In this document: in pieces, positions 25,830 to 34,153 of the stretch
Numbering within the stretch: position 1 is the first letter of the stretch
Layout: each line of letters begins with the position of its first letter
From: Microbacterium sp. CBA3102
GTDB lineage: Bacteria; Actinomycetota; Actinomycetes; Actinomycetales; Microbacteriaceae
Assembly: GCF_007954505.1 (NCBI RefSeq)
Contig: NZ_CP042412.1
Location: 3,100,001-3,164,000, forward strand
DNA length: 64,000 nucleotides
Direction: 5' to 3'
Notes under the pieces: generated by a model
The model's database searches: none
Seen by the model: only the letters and a program-made list of their open reading frames with translations
What the model was told of the DNA's origin: nothing
Program-made: the position numbers and the translations under genes

Positions 25830-25871
25830 CGACGAAGGCCCCACGCTCCGAGGAGCATGGGGCCTTCGTCG
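25830..25871. terminator. Bidirectional terminator between membrane gene and rpmE2
   Basis: CGACGAAGGCCCCA (25830-25843) pairs perfectly with TGGGGCCTTCGTCG (25858-25871), with an inner GCTCC/GGAGC stem. The genes on both sides converge here, so it can serve both strands. Confidence 0.85.
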
Positions 25872-25880
25872 TGGCAGTCG

Positions 25881-26138
25881 TTACTTGGACGAGCCGCCGA
25901 AGCCCTTGAAGCGCTGGTTGAACTTCTCGACGCGACCGGCCGAGTCCATGATGCGCTGCTTGCCCGTGTAGAACGGGTGCGATGCCGAGGAGATCTCGAC
26001 GTCGATCACCGGGTACTCCACGCCGTCCAGCTCGATGGTCTTGTCGCTGGTGACGGTCGAACGGGTGAGGAACGTCTCGCCCGAGCCGAGGTCGCGGAAC
26101 ACGACTGCCTGGTAGTCGGGGTGAATGTCAGTCTTCAT
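25881..26138 (-). CDS. rpmE2: Ribosomal protein L31 type B
   Basis: The 85-residue protein begins [20 protein letters not shown] and has the conserved HPFYTGKQ and [10 protein letters not shown] segments of L31. It lacks the zinc-binding Cys residues of type A, so it is the zinc-independent type B form. The gene has its own promoter and a structured leader. A strong terminator follows. I see no Zur-type box, so it is not clearly a zinc-starvation paralogue. Confidence 0.95.
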   Translation of the reverse strand: MKTDIHPDYQAVVFRDLGSGETFLTRSTVTSDKTIELDGVEYPVIDVEISSASHPFYTGKQRIMDSAGRVEKFNQRFKGFGGSSK

Positions 26139-26218
26139 GGGATTCCTTAGTTGCTGCCCTGGATTGTGCCAGGGACGAGGGAAGTCTGCGGTGCAGAGAG
26201 CACCAAGGGTCGATTCTA
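26139..26218 (-). promoter_or_regulatory. rpmE2 promoter and structured leader
   Basis: A TAGAAT box (26213-26218, minus strand) leaves a leader of about 70 nt before the L31 start. The leader can form two hairpins, GGTGC-TCTCT-GCACC and CCCTGG-CACAAT-CCAGGG, and ends with an AAGGA ribosome site. Autoregulatory L31 leaders have been described in actinobacteria. Whether this matches that motif needs a covariance search. Confidence 0.45.
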
Positions 26219-26229
26219 TCAGACGCTGG

Positions 26230-27015
26230 TCACGCAGCTGCGCGGGCGGCGTAGCGGCCGTCTTCGCTGCTGAGCACGATGGGCATGCCGAACGCCTCGG
26301 TCAGGGTCTCGGCCGTGAGCGTCTCGCCGATGGGGCCCGCCGCGACGACGGAACCCTCACGGATCAGCATCACGTGCGTGAAGCCCACGGGGATCTCCTC
26401 CACATGGTGCGTGACCATGAGCATCGCCGGGGTGGTCGGGGACGACGCGTATCCGCTGAGCAGCGCCAGAAGCTCCTCCCGCGAACCGAGGTCGAGGGAT
26501 GCCGTCGGCTCGTCGAGCAGCAGCAGCTCCGGGTCGGTCATCACCGCACGCGCGATCTGCACACGCTTCTGTTCTCCGTCGCTGAGAGTGCCGAAGGTGC
26601 GGTCGGCCAGGTGGTCGAGACGCCAGTCGCCGAGAACGCGGAGGGCCCGACGCTCGTCGATGTCCTCGTAGTTCTCGTTCCAGCGGCCGAGCACCGAGTA
26701 CGCAGCGGTGAGCACGGTGTTGAGGACCGTCTCGTCACGAGGGACACGCTTGGCCATCGCCGACGACGCGAATCCGATGCGCGGACGCACCTCGAACACG
26801 TCGGTGCGTCCCAGGGTCTCCCCGAGCACGGTCACGGTTCCCGACGTCGGGTGCATGAGCGTGTCGGCGAGCTGCAGCAGCGTCGTCTTGCCCGCGCCGT
26901 TCGGGCCGAGGATCACCCATCGCTGATCGTCGTCGACCTCCCAGGTCACGTGATCGATGATGTTGCGCCCCTCACGGCGCACGACGACGTCGGTGAATTC
27001 CAGAGCACTCGGCAT
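26230..27015 (-). CDS. ABC transporter ATP-binding protein
   Basis: The 261-residue ATPase has Walker [10 protein letters not shown] (about residues 38-46), signature LSDGEQKR (about 144-151), Walker [14 protein letters not shown] and the switch His in MVTHHVEE. No permease gene lies nearby. Stand-alone ATPases of this subtype (ModF/YlmA-like) are common in actinobacteria and their substrate is unknown. The ATG sits 6 nt after TAGGCT without a ribosome site, so the mRNA is probably leaderless. It is separated by 17 nt from glgA downstream of it, read on the same strand. Confidence 0.88.
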   Translation of the reverse strand: MPSALEFTDVVVRREGRNIIDHVTWEVDDDQRWVILGPNGAGKTTLLQLADTLMHPTSGTVTVLGETLGRTDVFEVRPRIGFASSAMAKRVPRDETVLNTVLTAAYSVLGRWNENYEDIDERRALRVLGDWRLDHLADRTFGTLSDGEQKRVQIARAVMTDPELLLLDEPTASLDLGSREELLALLSGYASSPTTPAMLMVTHHVEEIPVGFTHVMLIREGSVVAAGPIGETLTAETLTEAFGMPIVLSSEDGRYAARAAA

Positions 27016-27021
27016 GGTCCC

Positions 27022-27027
27022 AGCCTA
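27022..27027 (-). promoter_or_regulatory. -10 box of the ABC ATPase gene
   Basis: TAGGCT on the minus strand ends exactly 6 nt before the ATG, with no ribosome site in between. This is the spacing of a leaderless actinobacterial promoter. No clear -35 is seen. Confidence 0.55.
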
Positions 27028-27032
27028 TCGGC

Positions 27033-28217
27033 TCAGGGCGTCAGCTCCGCGTAGAGCGCGCGCGTCGTCTCCGCGATCGATGCCCAGCTGAAGTCGCTGC
27101 GTGCACGCTCCCTCCCGGCCTCGCCGTAGGCCCGCGCCCGCTCCGGATCCATGGCCACTTCGGTGAGCACGGCGGCGAGATCGGCGACGAAGCGGTCCGG
27201 GTCGACCGGCGTGCCGGTACCGTCCTGCACCTGATCGATCGGCACGAGCCGTCCCGTGCGCCCATCCGCGACCACCTCGGGGATACCCCCGGTCGCGGTG
27301 CCGACGACGGCAGCTCCACAGGCCATCGCTTCGAGATTCACGATGCCCAGAGGCTCGTACACCGAGGGGCACACGAACGTCGTGGCGGCGGTGAGAATCG
27401 CGGAGAGTTCATCACGCGGCAGCATCCGCTCGATCCAGATCACTCCGTCGCGACTCTGTTGGAGCATCCGCACCCCCTCCTGCACCTCCGCCATGATCTC
27501 TGGGGTGTCCGGGGCCCCGGCGCACAGCACGAGCTGGACCTCAGGCGGGAGCAGCTGCGCGGCCCGGAGCAGATACGGCAACCCCTTCTGCCGAGTGATG
27601 CGCCCGACGAAGACGACGGACGGTCGCGAGGGATCCATCCCGATCGATCGCAGGAACGCCTCGTCCTGCACCGGCCGCCAGCGTTCGACATCGATGCCGT
27701 TGTGGATCACGCGCACTTTCGCGGGATCCACCTGGGGGTAGCTGCGCAGGATGTCCTCCCGCATGCCGGCGCTCACGGCGATCACGGCGGCGGCGTTCTC
27801 GTAGGCGAGGCGTTCGACGCCGCTGGAGATGGCGTAGCCCCCTCCGAGCTGTTCGGCCTTCCACGGGCGCAGGGGCTCGAGGCTGTGGGCGGTGAGCACG
27901 TGCGGGATGCCGTGCAGCTGAGAGGCGAGATGACCGGCGAAGTTCGCGTACCAGGTATGGCTGTGCACCACGTCGGCGTCGGTGATCGCTGACACGATCT
28001 CGAGGTCCGTCCCCAGCGTCTGCAGCGCAGCGTTGGCATCAGCGAGCTCGACAGGCGTGCGATAGGCGAACGTACCCGCTTCTTCGCGCGGCTCGCCGAA
28101 CGCACGCACCCGCACATCGACGTGCTCGCGGAGCGCAGCGACCAGTTCCGCGACGTGCACGCCGGCACCGCCGTAGACCGCGGGCGGGTACTCCTTCGTG
28201 ATCATTTCGACTCGCAT
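27033..28217 (-). CDS. glgA: Glycogen synthase, GT4 type
   Basis: The 394-residue GT4 glycosyltransferase begins MRVEMITKEYPPAVYGGAG, with the glycine loop that binds the sugar nucleotide. It has the E-x7-E motif in PSVYEPLGIVNLEAM and RITRQKGLPYLLRA before it. The short GT4 form is the actinobacterial glycogen synthase/GlgM type, which uses ADP-glucose to make alpha-glucan or maltose-1-phosphate. It is divergent from glgC, which makes ADP-glucose. The ATG follows a TAGCGT box by 6 nt, consistent with a leaderless mRNA. Confidence 0.9.
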   Translation of the reverse strand: MRVEMITKEYPPAVYGGAGVHVAELVAALREHVDVRVRAFGEPREEAGTFAYRTPVELADANAALQTLGTDLEIVSAITDADVVHSHTWYANFAGHLASQLHGIPHVLTAHSLEPLRPWKAEQLGGGYAISSGVERLAYENAAAVIAVSAGMREDILRSYPQVDPAKVRVIHNGIDVERWRPVQDEAFLRSIGMDPSRPSVVFVGRITRQKGLPYLLRAAQLLPPEVQLVLCAGAPDTPEIMAEVQEGVRMLQQSRDGVIWIERMLPRDELSAILTAATTFVCPSVYEPLGIVNLEAMACGAAVVGTATGGIPEVVADGRTGRLVPIDQVQDGTGTPVDPDRFVADLAAVLTEVAMDPERARAYGEAGRERARSDFSWASIAETTRALYAELTP

Positions 28218-28223
28218 GTCTGA

Positions 28224-28229
28224 ACGCTA
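28224..28229 (-). promoter_or_regulatory. -10 box of glgA
   Basis: TAGCGT on the minus strand ends 6 nt before the glgA ATG, with no ribosome site between. It shares the 46-nt divergent gap with the glgC promoter. Confidence 0.55.
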
Positions 28230-28251
28230 GTACAGCAGCCGTGAACGCATC

Positions 28252-28257
28252 TATGGT
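28252..28257 (+). promoter_or_regulatory. -10 box of glgC
   Basis: TATGGT ends 6 nt before the glgC ATG. A GGTGGA overlaps it and could act as a ribosome site if transcription starts further upstream, so leaderless expression is likely but not certain. Confidence 0.5.
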
Positions 28258-28263
28258 GGAGCC

Positions 28264-29505
28264 ATGTCCGCTCCAAAGAAGGTTTTCGGGATCATCCTCG
28301 CCGGCGGCGAGGGCAAGCGACTCATGCCTCTCACCGCGGATCGCGCGAAACCGGCGGTGCCGTTCGGCGGACAGTACAGACTCATCGATTTCGCGATCTC
28401 GAACCTCATCAATTCCGGTCTGCGACAGATCGTCGTGCTGACGCAGTACAAGTCCCACAGCCTCGATCGCCACATCTCTCAGACCTGGCGCATGTCGGCC
28501 CTCCTCGACTCCTACGTCACCTCGGTCCCCGCGCAGCAGCGCCTCGGCAAGCGCTGGTTCTCCGGCTCCGCCGACGCGATCCTGCAGAGCATGAACCTGA
28601 TCAACGACGAGAAGCCCGACATCGTCGTGGTCATCGGCGCCGACCACGTGTACAGGATGGACTTCCGGCAGATGCTCGAGGCCCATGTCGCGTCCGGGGC
28701 GAAGGCGACTGTCGCGGGTATCCGCCAGCCGCTCGCCCTCGCCTCGCAGTTCGGCGTGATCGATGCGGACGCGGAGTCGGGAAGGATCAAGCAGTTCCTC
28801 GAGAAGCCGACCGACATCGCCGGTCTCGAGGACTCGCCGCACGAGGTGCTCGCCTCGATGGGCAACTACATCTTCGATGCCGATGCCCTCATCGCGGCCG
28901 TCGAGGCCGACGGTGAATCACCCACCTCGGGCCACGACATGGGCGGCGACATCGTCCCCTACTTCGTCGACCGGGGCGAGGCCGGGTACTACGACATGAA
29001 GCAGAACGAGGTTCCCGGGTCCTCCCCGCGTGACCGCTCGTACTGGCGCGATGTCGGAACCATCGACTCCTTCTTCGACGCGCACCGTGACCTGATCTCG
29101 ACGCTGCCCGTGTTCAACCTCTACAACATGGAGTGGCCCATCCACTCGCAGGCGGTCAATTCGCCTCCGGCGAAGTTCGTGCGCGACTCCGTCGGGCGGA
29201 TCGGCAACGCGATCGACTCGATCGTGTCGCTCGGTTCCGTGCTCTCGGGCACCCATCTCGAACGCAGCGTCGTCGGACCGTGGACGCTCGCCGGTGGCGG
29301 GTCGACCATCACCGACTCGGTCGTGTTCGACCACGTCCAGGTGGGTCAAGGAGCGCGCGTGCATCGTGCGATCCTCGACAAGAACGTGGTGCTGGCCGAC
29401 GGCGCGACGGTGGGCGTGGATCGGGAGCGCGACCTCGCTCGTGGCTTCACGGTGACGGAATCAGGCATCACGGTGGTCGGCAAGGGCGTCTTCATCGAAC
29501 GCTGA
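28264..29505 (+). CDS. glgC: Glucose-1-phosphate adenylyltransferase
   Basis: The 413-residue enzyme makes ADP-glucose from glucose-1-phosphate and ATP, the first step of glycogen synthesis. The nucleotide loop is ILAGGEGKRLMPLT (about residues 11-24), followed by AKPAVPFGGQYRLIDF. A C-terminal left-handed helix region (VVFDHVQVGQGARVHRAILD) is present. The length is usual for GlgC. It is divergent from glgA, and their shared gap probably coordinates both. Confidence 0.95.
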   Translation: MSAPKKVFGIILAGGEGKRLMPLTADRAKPAVPFGGQYRLIDFAISNLINSGLRQIVVLTQYKSHSLDRHISQTWRMSALLDSYVTSVPAQQRLGKRWFSGSADAILQSMNLINDEKPDIVVVIGADHVYRMDFRQMLEAHVASGAKATVAGIRQPLALASQFGVIDADAESGRIKQFLEKPTDIAGLEDSPHEVLASMGNYIFDADALIAAVEADGESPTSGHDMGGDIVPYFVDRGEAGYYDMKQNEVPGSSPRDRSYWRDVGTIDSFFDAHRDLISTLPVFNLYNMEWPIHSQAVNSPPAKFVRDSVGRIGNAIDSIVSLGSVLSGTHLERSVVGPWTLAGGGSTITDSVVFDHVQVGQGARVHRAILDKNVVLADGATVGVDRERDLARGFTVTESGITVVGKGVFIER

Positions 29506-29542
29506 AGACGTCACGCGGCGCGTCGACCCACCGGGTGATGGA

Positions 29543-29548
29543 TAGGCT
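29543..29548 (+). promoter_or_regulatory. -10 box of serB
   Basis: TAGGCT ends 6 nt before the GTG start of serB without a ribosome site, a leaderless arrangement. Confidence 0.55.
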
Positions 29549-29554
29549 CGACGA

Positions 29555-30190
29555 GTGACTGCTGCACGATTCCTCGTCGTCCTCGATGCCGATTCCACCC
29601 TCATCCGCAATGAGGTGATCGAACTGCTCGCCGACGAGGCCGGACGGCGCGACGAGGTGCAGGCTGCCACGGAGGCGGCGATGCGCGGCGAGGTCGACTT
29701 CGCGACGAGCTTGCGTTCCCGGGTCGCCGCGCTGAAGGGCGTTCCGGTGTCGGCATTCGAGCGTGTGCGCGCGCGGATCGAACCCACCCCGGGCGTGCGC
29801 GAACTCACCGCCGCCGTCCGCGCCCGCGGCGGTGTCGTCGGCGTCGTCTCCGGAGGCTTCCACGAGATCCTCGACGTGGTGGCGCCCGACCTGGGCGTGG
29901 ACCGCTGGCGGGCGAACCGGCTCGAGGTGGTCGACGGCTCGCTGTCCGGTCACGTCGACGGAGACATCGTCGACGGGGCGGCGAAGGCGCGCTCCCTCCA
30001 GGAGTGGGCGGCCGATCTCGGGGTCGCGCCACACGCCACGATCGCGATCGGTGACGGTGCCAACGACCTGGCGATGATGGCCGTCGCCGGGCTCGGTTTG
30101 GCCTTCAACGCGAAGCCCGCGGTCCGTGAGGCGGCCAGCCTCGTGATCGGCCCGCAGGACCTTTCCGAGGTCATCGCGCTGCTTCCGTAG
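29555..30190 (+). CDS. serB: Phosphoserine phosphatase
   Basis: The 211-residue HAD-family enzyme removes phosphate from phosphoserine, the last step of serine synthesis. The nucleophile motif is VVLDADSTLI (Asp about 11 and 13). Motif II is VSGGFHEIL, and motif III is IAIGDGANDLAMM with the Mg-binding Asp residues. No regulatory ACT domain is present. The start is GTG 6 nt after TAGGCT. Confidence 0.93.
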   Translation: MTAARFLVVLDADSTLIRNEVIELLADEAGRRDEVQAATEAAMRGEVDFATSLRSRVAALKGVPVSAFERVRARIEPTPGVRELTAAVRARGGVVGVVSGGFHEILDVVAPDLGVDRWRANRLEVVDGSLSGHVDGDIVDGAAKARSLQEWAADLGVAPHATIAIGDGANDLAMMAVAGLGLAFNAKPAVREAASLVIGPQDLSEVIALLP

Positions 30191-30222
30191 GAGAACTCCT
30201 GGCGATTGTCCGAACCCGCCAC

Positions 30223-30228
30223 TAGCGT
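30223..30228 (+). promoter_or_regulatory. -10 box of the alpha/beta hydrolase gene
   Basis: TAGCGT ends 6 nt before the ATG and no ribosome site lies between, as for several other genes in this window. Confidence 0.5.
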
Positions 30229-30234
30229 CGGCTC

Positions 30235-30930
30235 ATGGACATCATCCTCATTCCCGGACTCTGGCTCGACGCATCCAGCTGGGACGACGTGATCCCGGCG
30301 CTGGAGGAGGCAGGTCATCGGGTGCACCCGCTCAGCATGCCCGGACTCGGCGAAGACGCATCCGTCTCCTCCGAGATCGGCATCGCCGAGTGGATCGCTG
30401 CCGCCGCCTCCGCCGTCGATGCCGTCGACGGGGACGTCGTGGTCGTCGGGCACAGCGGCGGCGGCAATGTCGCCTGGGGTGTCGCAGACGCTCGCCCCGA
30501 CCGGGTGCGCCGCGTGATCTTCGTGGACACGGCGCCGCCCGCGGACGGACACGGGATCAGCGAGTTCGACGTCGTCGACGGGGTCGTGCCGTTCCCGGGA
30601 TGGGATCACTTCCCCGATGAAGACGTCAACGACCTCGATGAGGCCACGCGCGCACGGACCGCACCGCTCACGCACAGCGTCCCTGCACGGGTGCCGACGG
30701 ACGGCATCGCGCTCCGCGATCCGGCGCGCTACCGTGTGCCGGTGACCCTGCTGATGGGCGACCTCGATCAGTCCGCGTTCGAGAAGGTGATCGAGCAGTG
30801 GGGCCCGTTCGCCGACGAGTTCCACGCGATCGAGTCAGCCGAAGTCGTCCGCATCGGATCCGGCCACTGGCCGCAGTTCTCCGTGCCGGAGCGGCTGGGC
30901 GGGCTCCTCAACGCCGCGATCGCGCGGTGA
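30235..30930 (+). CDS. Alpha/beta hydrolase
   Basis: The 231-residue protein has the hydrolase fold: ILIPGLWLDASSWDDV (oxyanion region), the nucleophile elbow VVGHSGGGN (Ser about 74) and a C-terminal His in RIGSGHWPQFSVPE. The substrate is unknown. Its end and the fabG end are 15 nt apart and converge. The ATG follows a TAGCGT box by 6 nt. Confidence 0.85.
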   Translation: MDIILIPGLWLDASSWDDVIPALEEAGHRVHPLSMPGLGEDASVSSEIGIAEWIAAAASAVDAVDGDVVVVGHSGGGNVAWGVADARPDRVRRVIFVDTAPPADGHGISEFDVVDGVVPFPGWDHFPDEDVNDLDEATRARTAPLTHSVPARVPTDGIALRDPARYRVPVTLLMGDLDQSAFEKVIEQWGPFADEFHAIESAEVVRIGSGHWPQFSVPERLGGLLNAAIAR

Positions 30931-30945
30931 TGCTCTCGGAATGCG

Positions 30946-31656
30946 TCAGTGCCCCATCCCGAGACCGCCGTCGACGGGGATGACCGCACCGGAGATGTAG
31001 CCGGCATCGTCGCCGGCGAGCCACGTCACCACCCCGGCGACCTCGTCCGGCGTGGCGAAACGGGCAGCCGGGATGTTCGCCTTGTACTGCTTCTGCGTCT
31101 CCTCCGGGAGCTCCGCGGTCATGTCGGTCTCGATGAACCCGGGAGCGACGACGTTCGCCGTGATGCCGCGAGCACCGAGCTCGCGCGTGATCGAGCGGGC
31201 GAAGCCGACCAGTGCGCTCTTGGACGCGGAGTAGTTGACCTGCCCCGCGGAGCCGTACAGACCCACGACGCTGGAGATCAGGATGATCCGGCCGAAGCGA
31301 GCCCGAAGCATCCCCTTCGAGGCGCGCTTGACCACGCGGAACGTCCCGCCCAGGTTGGTGGCCACGACGCTGTCGAAGTCGTCATCGCTCATGCGCAGCA
31401 ACAACGTGTCCTTCGTGATCCCCGCGTTCGCGACGACGATCTCGATCGGACCGAGCTGCTGCTCCACCTCGGTGAACGCGGCGTCGATCGCTGCGGCGTC
31501 GGTCACGTCCGCACGGACCGTGAGGGTGCCTTCAGGGCCCTCGCCGCTGCGCGCGGTGACGGCGACGCGGTATCCCTCGCGCACGAAGCGCTCTGCGATC
31601 GCGCGGCCGATGCCGCGATTGCCGCCGGTGACGAGGACGACGCGCTCAGCGCTCAT
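30946..31656 (-). CDS. fabG: 3-oxoacyl-ACP reductase (SDR family)
   Basis: The 236-residue short-chain dehydrogenase uses NADPH to reduce 3-oxoacyl-ACP. It begins MSAERVVLVTGGNRGIGRAI with the TGxxxGIG cofactor loop, has NAG in VVANAGITKD, and the catalytic Ser (about 129), Tyr (about 142) and Lys (about 146) in SSVVGLYGSAGQVNYSASK. The end VIPVDGGLGMGH is typical of FabG/MabA. I chose the ATG with AGGAG 7 nt upstream, not an upstream in-frame start. It lies apart from the main fab operon. Confidence 0.9.
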   Translation of the reverse strand: MSAERVVLVTGGNRGIGRAIAERFVREGYRVAVTARSGEGPEGTLTVRADVTDAAAIDAAFTEVEQQLGPIEIVVANAGITKDTLLLRMSDDDFDSVVATNLGGTFRVVKRASKGMLRARFGRIILISSVVGLYGSAGQVNYSASKSALVGFARSITRELGARGITANVVAPGFIETDMTAELPEETQKQYKANIPAARFATPDEVAGVVTWLAGDDAGYISGAVIPVDGGLGMGH

Positions 31657-31795
31657 GGGGACACTCCTGATCTGGGCAGGTGGCGCGGGGTTCCGGGCCG
31701 TCATCGATCCTACCGATGTTGCCGACGCCGGCCGCGGCACCGCGTTGACAGACACTCTGCATGCTGGGAATCTGAAATCGACGAAAGGCTTCCTC

Positions 31796-32305
31796 GTGAG
31801 CGACAACCGCACCCCCTCTCCCGGAGACGAGACGCCGGACAGCCCGCCGCCACCGCCCGCTCCGCCCGCACCGTCCGCGCCGCCGCCGCAGCCGGGGTAC
31901 GCCCCGCCCGCGCAGCCGGGATACGGCGTCGCTCCGTCGCAACCCGGATGGGGAGCGGCACCCGTCCAGCCCGGTTACAGCCCTCCTTCGGCGCCCGGGT
32001 ACCCCGTCGTCGTGTCGCGCCCCACCAGCCCGCTGGCGGTCACCTCGTTGGTCTGCGGCCTCGCCGGCATCGTGCTCTTCTGGGCGGTCATCCCGCTCCT
32101 GGCATCCGTCGCGGCGGTCATCACCGGTCACATGGCTCTCGGACAGACCAAGCGCAATCCGGGAATCGGTGGCCGGGGAATGGCGATCGCCGGACTGATC
32201 CTCGGCTATGCGGTGGTGGGCGTGGGCGTGTTCATCCTGGTCAGCACGATCATCAGCTTCCTGTTCCTCGGGGCTTTCAGCCTGCCGTTCATCTTCGCCG
32301 GCTGA
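31796..32305 (+). CDS. DUF4190 membrane protein with proline-rich N-terminus
   Basis: The 169-residue protein has a long Pro/Gly/Ala-rich, cytoplasmic-looking N-terminus with repeated QPGY units (about residues 18-75). The DUF4190 domain with two membrane segments follows (from SPLAVTSLVCGLAGIV to the end). These proteins occur widely in actinobacteria and their function is unknown. The GTG is preceded by GAAAGG at 7 nt. It is divergent from fabG. Confidence 0.8.
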   Translation: MSDNRTPSPGDETPDSPPPPPAPPAPSAPPPQPGYAPPAQPGYGVAPSQPGWGAAPVQPGYSPPSAPGYPVVVSRPTSPLAVTSLVCGLAGIVLFWAVIPLLASVAAVITGHMALGQTKRNPGIGGRGMAIAGLILGYAVVGVGVFILVSTIISFLFLGAFSLPFIFAG

Positions 32306-32355
32306 GTCCCCGAAGGGCATCCGAGGGGTCTGCATCGGCGTAGGCTGGATGCATC

Positions 32356-32703
32356 GTGAAGAACGCGCGTCAAGTCCCGGCCGTCACCTCACTGCCGCAG
32401 TCTCCGCGGGATGAGGCAGACCATCGTGTGCGCCGCTATGCCTTGACGATGACGATCCGCATCGTGTGCTTCGGGCTCATGGTGCTGGTCCAGCCGTACG
32501 GGTGGTACACCTGGGTCTTCGGCATCTCCGCCGCTGTCCTGCCCTACATCGCCGTGGTGTTCGCGAACGCCGGGAGCGACAGCACCGAGACCACCGCGGA
32601 ATCCCCCCTGCGGGAGATCGATGCCCCGCGGCCCACGCCGCTCGACTCCGAACCATCGGCTCCGCAGATCTTCACGATCCACGAAGGCCCCAAAGAACCA
32701 TGA
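32356..32703 (+). CDS. DUF3099 membrane protein
   Basis: The 115-residue protein matches the DUF3099 family: RVRRYALTMTIRIVCFGLMV followed by a second membrane segment (YTWVFGISAAVLPYIAVVFA), and a polar C-terminus. The function is unknown. It begins with GTG about 9 nt after a TAGGCT box and ends in an ATGA overlap with the next gene. It forms a cluster with a small Cys protein and SURF1. Confidence 0.8.
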   Translation: MKNARQVPAVTSLPQSPRDEADHRVRRYALTMTIRIVCFGLMVLVQPYGWYTWVFGISAAVLPYIAVVFANAGSDSTETTAESPLREIDAPRPTPLDSEPSAPQIFTIHEGPKEP

Positions 32704-32894
32704 ACGACTTCGAGTGCTCGCGTGCCGGTTGCCGGAGCGCGGCGACCCGCCAGGTGGTGTGGCGCAATCCCCGTATCCATGCCGCCGATCGCGAGAAGAT
32801 CTGGTTGGCGTGCGATGCACATGTCGATTTCCTCCGCGACTACCTGGCGGCGCGCGACTTCCCGGTGACCGTTCGTGATGGGGTTCCCGCATGA
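32700..32894 (+). CDS. Small zinc-ribbon-like protein between DUF3099 and SURF1
   Basis: The 64-residue protein has CSRAGC (residues 6-11) and LACDAH (about 37-42), a Cys/His set that could bind zinc. ATGA overlaps join it to the genes on both sides. This small family is conserved next to SURF1 in actinobacteria and is sometimes labelled acetone carboxylase, which its size does not support. The function is unknown. Confidence 0.7.
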   Translation: MNDFECSRAGCRSAATRQVVWRNPRIHAADREKIWLACDAHVDFLRDYLAARDFPVTVRDGVPA

Positions 32895-33703
32895 GCCGGC
32901 GCCTGACCCGCTGGAGCGTGTACGTGCTCATCGCGATCGGCTTCGCGATCGCTTGCGTCTTCCTCTCGAACTGGCAGTTCGAGAGGAACGAGACGCGCGC
33001 CGCGCAGATCGAGCTCGTCGAGCAGAACTACGACGCGGCTCCCGTCCCGCTGTCCGCGGTGATAGGCGAGGACGGTGCGCTCGATCCCGACGACGAGTGG
33101 CGGCCCGTCACGCTGCAGGGTGAGTATCTGGCCGATCAGGAGCTGCTGGTGCGCAACCGTCCGCACGGCGGGACGAGCGCCTTCGAGGTCTTGGTCCCGT
33201 TCCGTGACGCCGATGGGCGCATCTTCATCGTGGACCGCGGCTGGGTACCTCCGGGCGAGGGCGCCGAGCCGGACTCGGTGCCGTCGCCACCGGAGGGAGA
33301 GGTCGAGGTGACCGTGCGTCTGCGCCCGGGCGAGCAGCTTCCCGCCTCGGGACGTGGCGCGCCCGAGGGGCAGGTGCCCACGATCAACCTGCCCTCGATC
33401 GCCGAGCAGGTCGACGGCGAGGTGATCACGGGGGCCTATGGTCGGGTGATCAGCGAAGATCCCGCAGGATCCGGGTCTCTGGGAGGCTTCGACTCCCCCA
33501 CCGATGACCCCGGCCCGCACCTGTCGTACGCGATCCAGTGGATCCTGTTCGCCCTCATGGGATTCATCTTCATCGGGTACATCATCCGCACGGAGATCGT
33601 GAAACACCGGGAAGAGGTCGAAGGTGTTCCTGCGCCCGTGAAGAGTCCGCGTCGCCGTGATCACGACGCCGATGTCGAGGATGAGCTGCTCGACGTGCGG
33701 TGA
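32891..33703 (+). CDS. SURF1-family cytochrome oxidase assembly protein
   Basis: The 270-residue protein has the two membrane segments of SURF1, near the N-terminus (about 8-28) and the C-terminus (about 213-235), and the conserved LSNWQFERN, RPHGGTSAFEVLVPF and FIVDRGWVPPG blocks between. SURF1 helps insert heme a into cytochrome oxidase. The heme A genes ctaA and ctaB lie at 55417-58025 in this window. The protein ends with a charged tail. It overlaps the previous gene by 4 nt. Confidence 0.9.
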   Translation: MSRRLTRWSVYVLIAIGFAIACVFLSNWQFERNETRAAQIELVEQNYDAAPVPLSAVIGEDGALDPDDEWRPVTLQGEYLADQELLVRNRPHGGTSAFEVLVPFRDADGRIFIVDRGWVPPGEGAEPDSVPSPPEGEVEVTVRLRPGEQLPASGRGAPEGQVPTINLPSIAEQVDGEVITGAYGRVISEDPAGSGSLGGFDSPTDDPGPHLSYAIQWILFALMGFIFIGYIIRTEIVKHREEVEGVPAPVKSPRRRDHDADVEDELLDVR

Positions 33704-33718
33704 CGCCGGGACGGACGC

Positions 33719-34153
33719 TCAGTCCACCCAGGGCATCGGCCGCTCCGGCAGACGCGCGCTGTCATCCGGAAAGCGAGGCAACTCCTCGCCGGCGGCGCGG
33801 AGACAGAGCCAGCGCAGCTCCCCCGGGCTGTCCGGCCGTGCTCGCCAGGTGCGGGCGACGCCCTGACCGACGCGGATCACGGTTCCGGGTCCGACCTCGA
33901 CGACGTCGTCGTCGAGACCCATCTGACCGCGCCCACCGAGGAACACGTACACCTCTTCGATCTTCCTGTGCACGTGCCAGTACCCGGCCTCCTCACCCGG
34001 TTCGAGCGCGTTCGCCGTCATCCCGATGTACTGCATGGTCAGCTCGTGATCCACGACCCTTCGGCCGTCGCGCGCCCGGGCGGCGTCAAAACCTCCGTGG
34101 TGGGCACGCCACTCGTCGAGCGCCCCGATCTCGACCACCTGATAGTCACTCAT
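33719..34153 (-). CDS. Cupin-domain protein
   Basis: The 144-residue protein has a cupin barrel with metal-binding-type residues in YWHVHRKIEEVYVFLGGRG (two His and Glu) and a later VRVGQGVARTWRA segment, where the second-motif His is absent. It may bind or modify a sugar or small molecule. The ATG overlaps the stop of pdxH (ATGA), so it is translated with it. The start 21 nt upstream is not used because it lies inside pdxH. Confidence 0.75.
   Translation of the reverse strand: MSDYQVVEIGALDEWRAHHGGFDAARARDGRRVVDHELTMQYIGMTANALEPGEEAGYWHVHRKIEEVYVFLGGRGQMGLDDDVVEVGPGTVIRVGQGVARTWRARPDSPGELRWLCLRAAGEELPRFPDDSARLPERPMPWVD

Noticed and set aside
32700..32894. Acetone carboxylase as name of the small gene before SURF1
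   Set aside because: The 64-residue product has only a Cys/His motif and is far too small for that enzyme.
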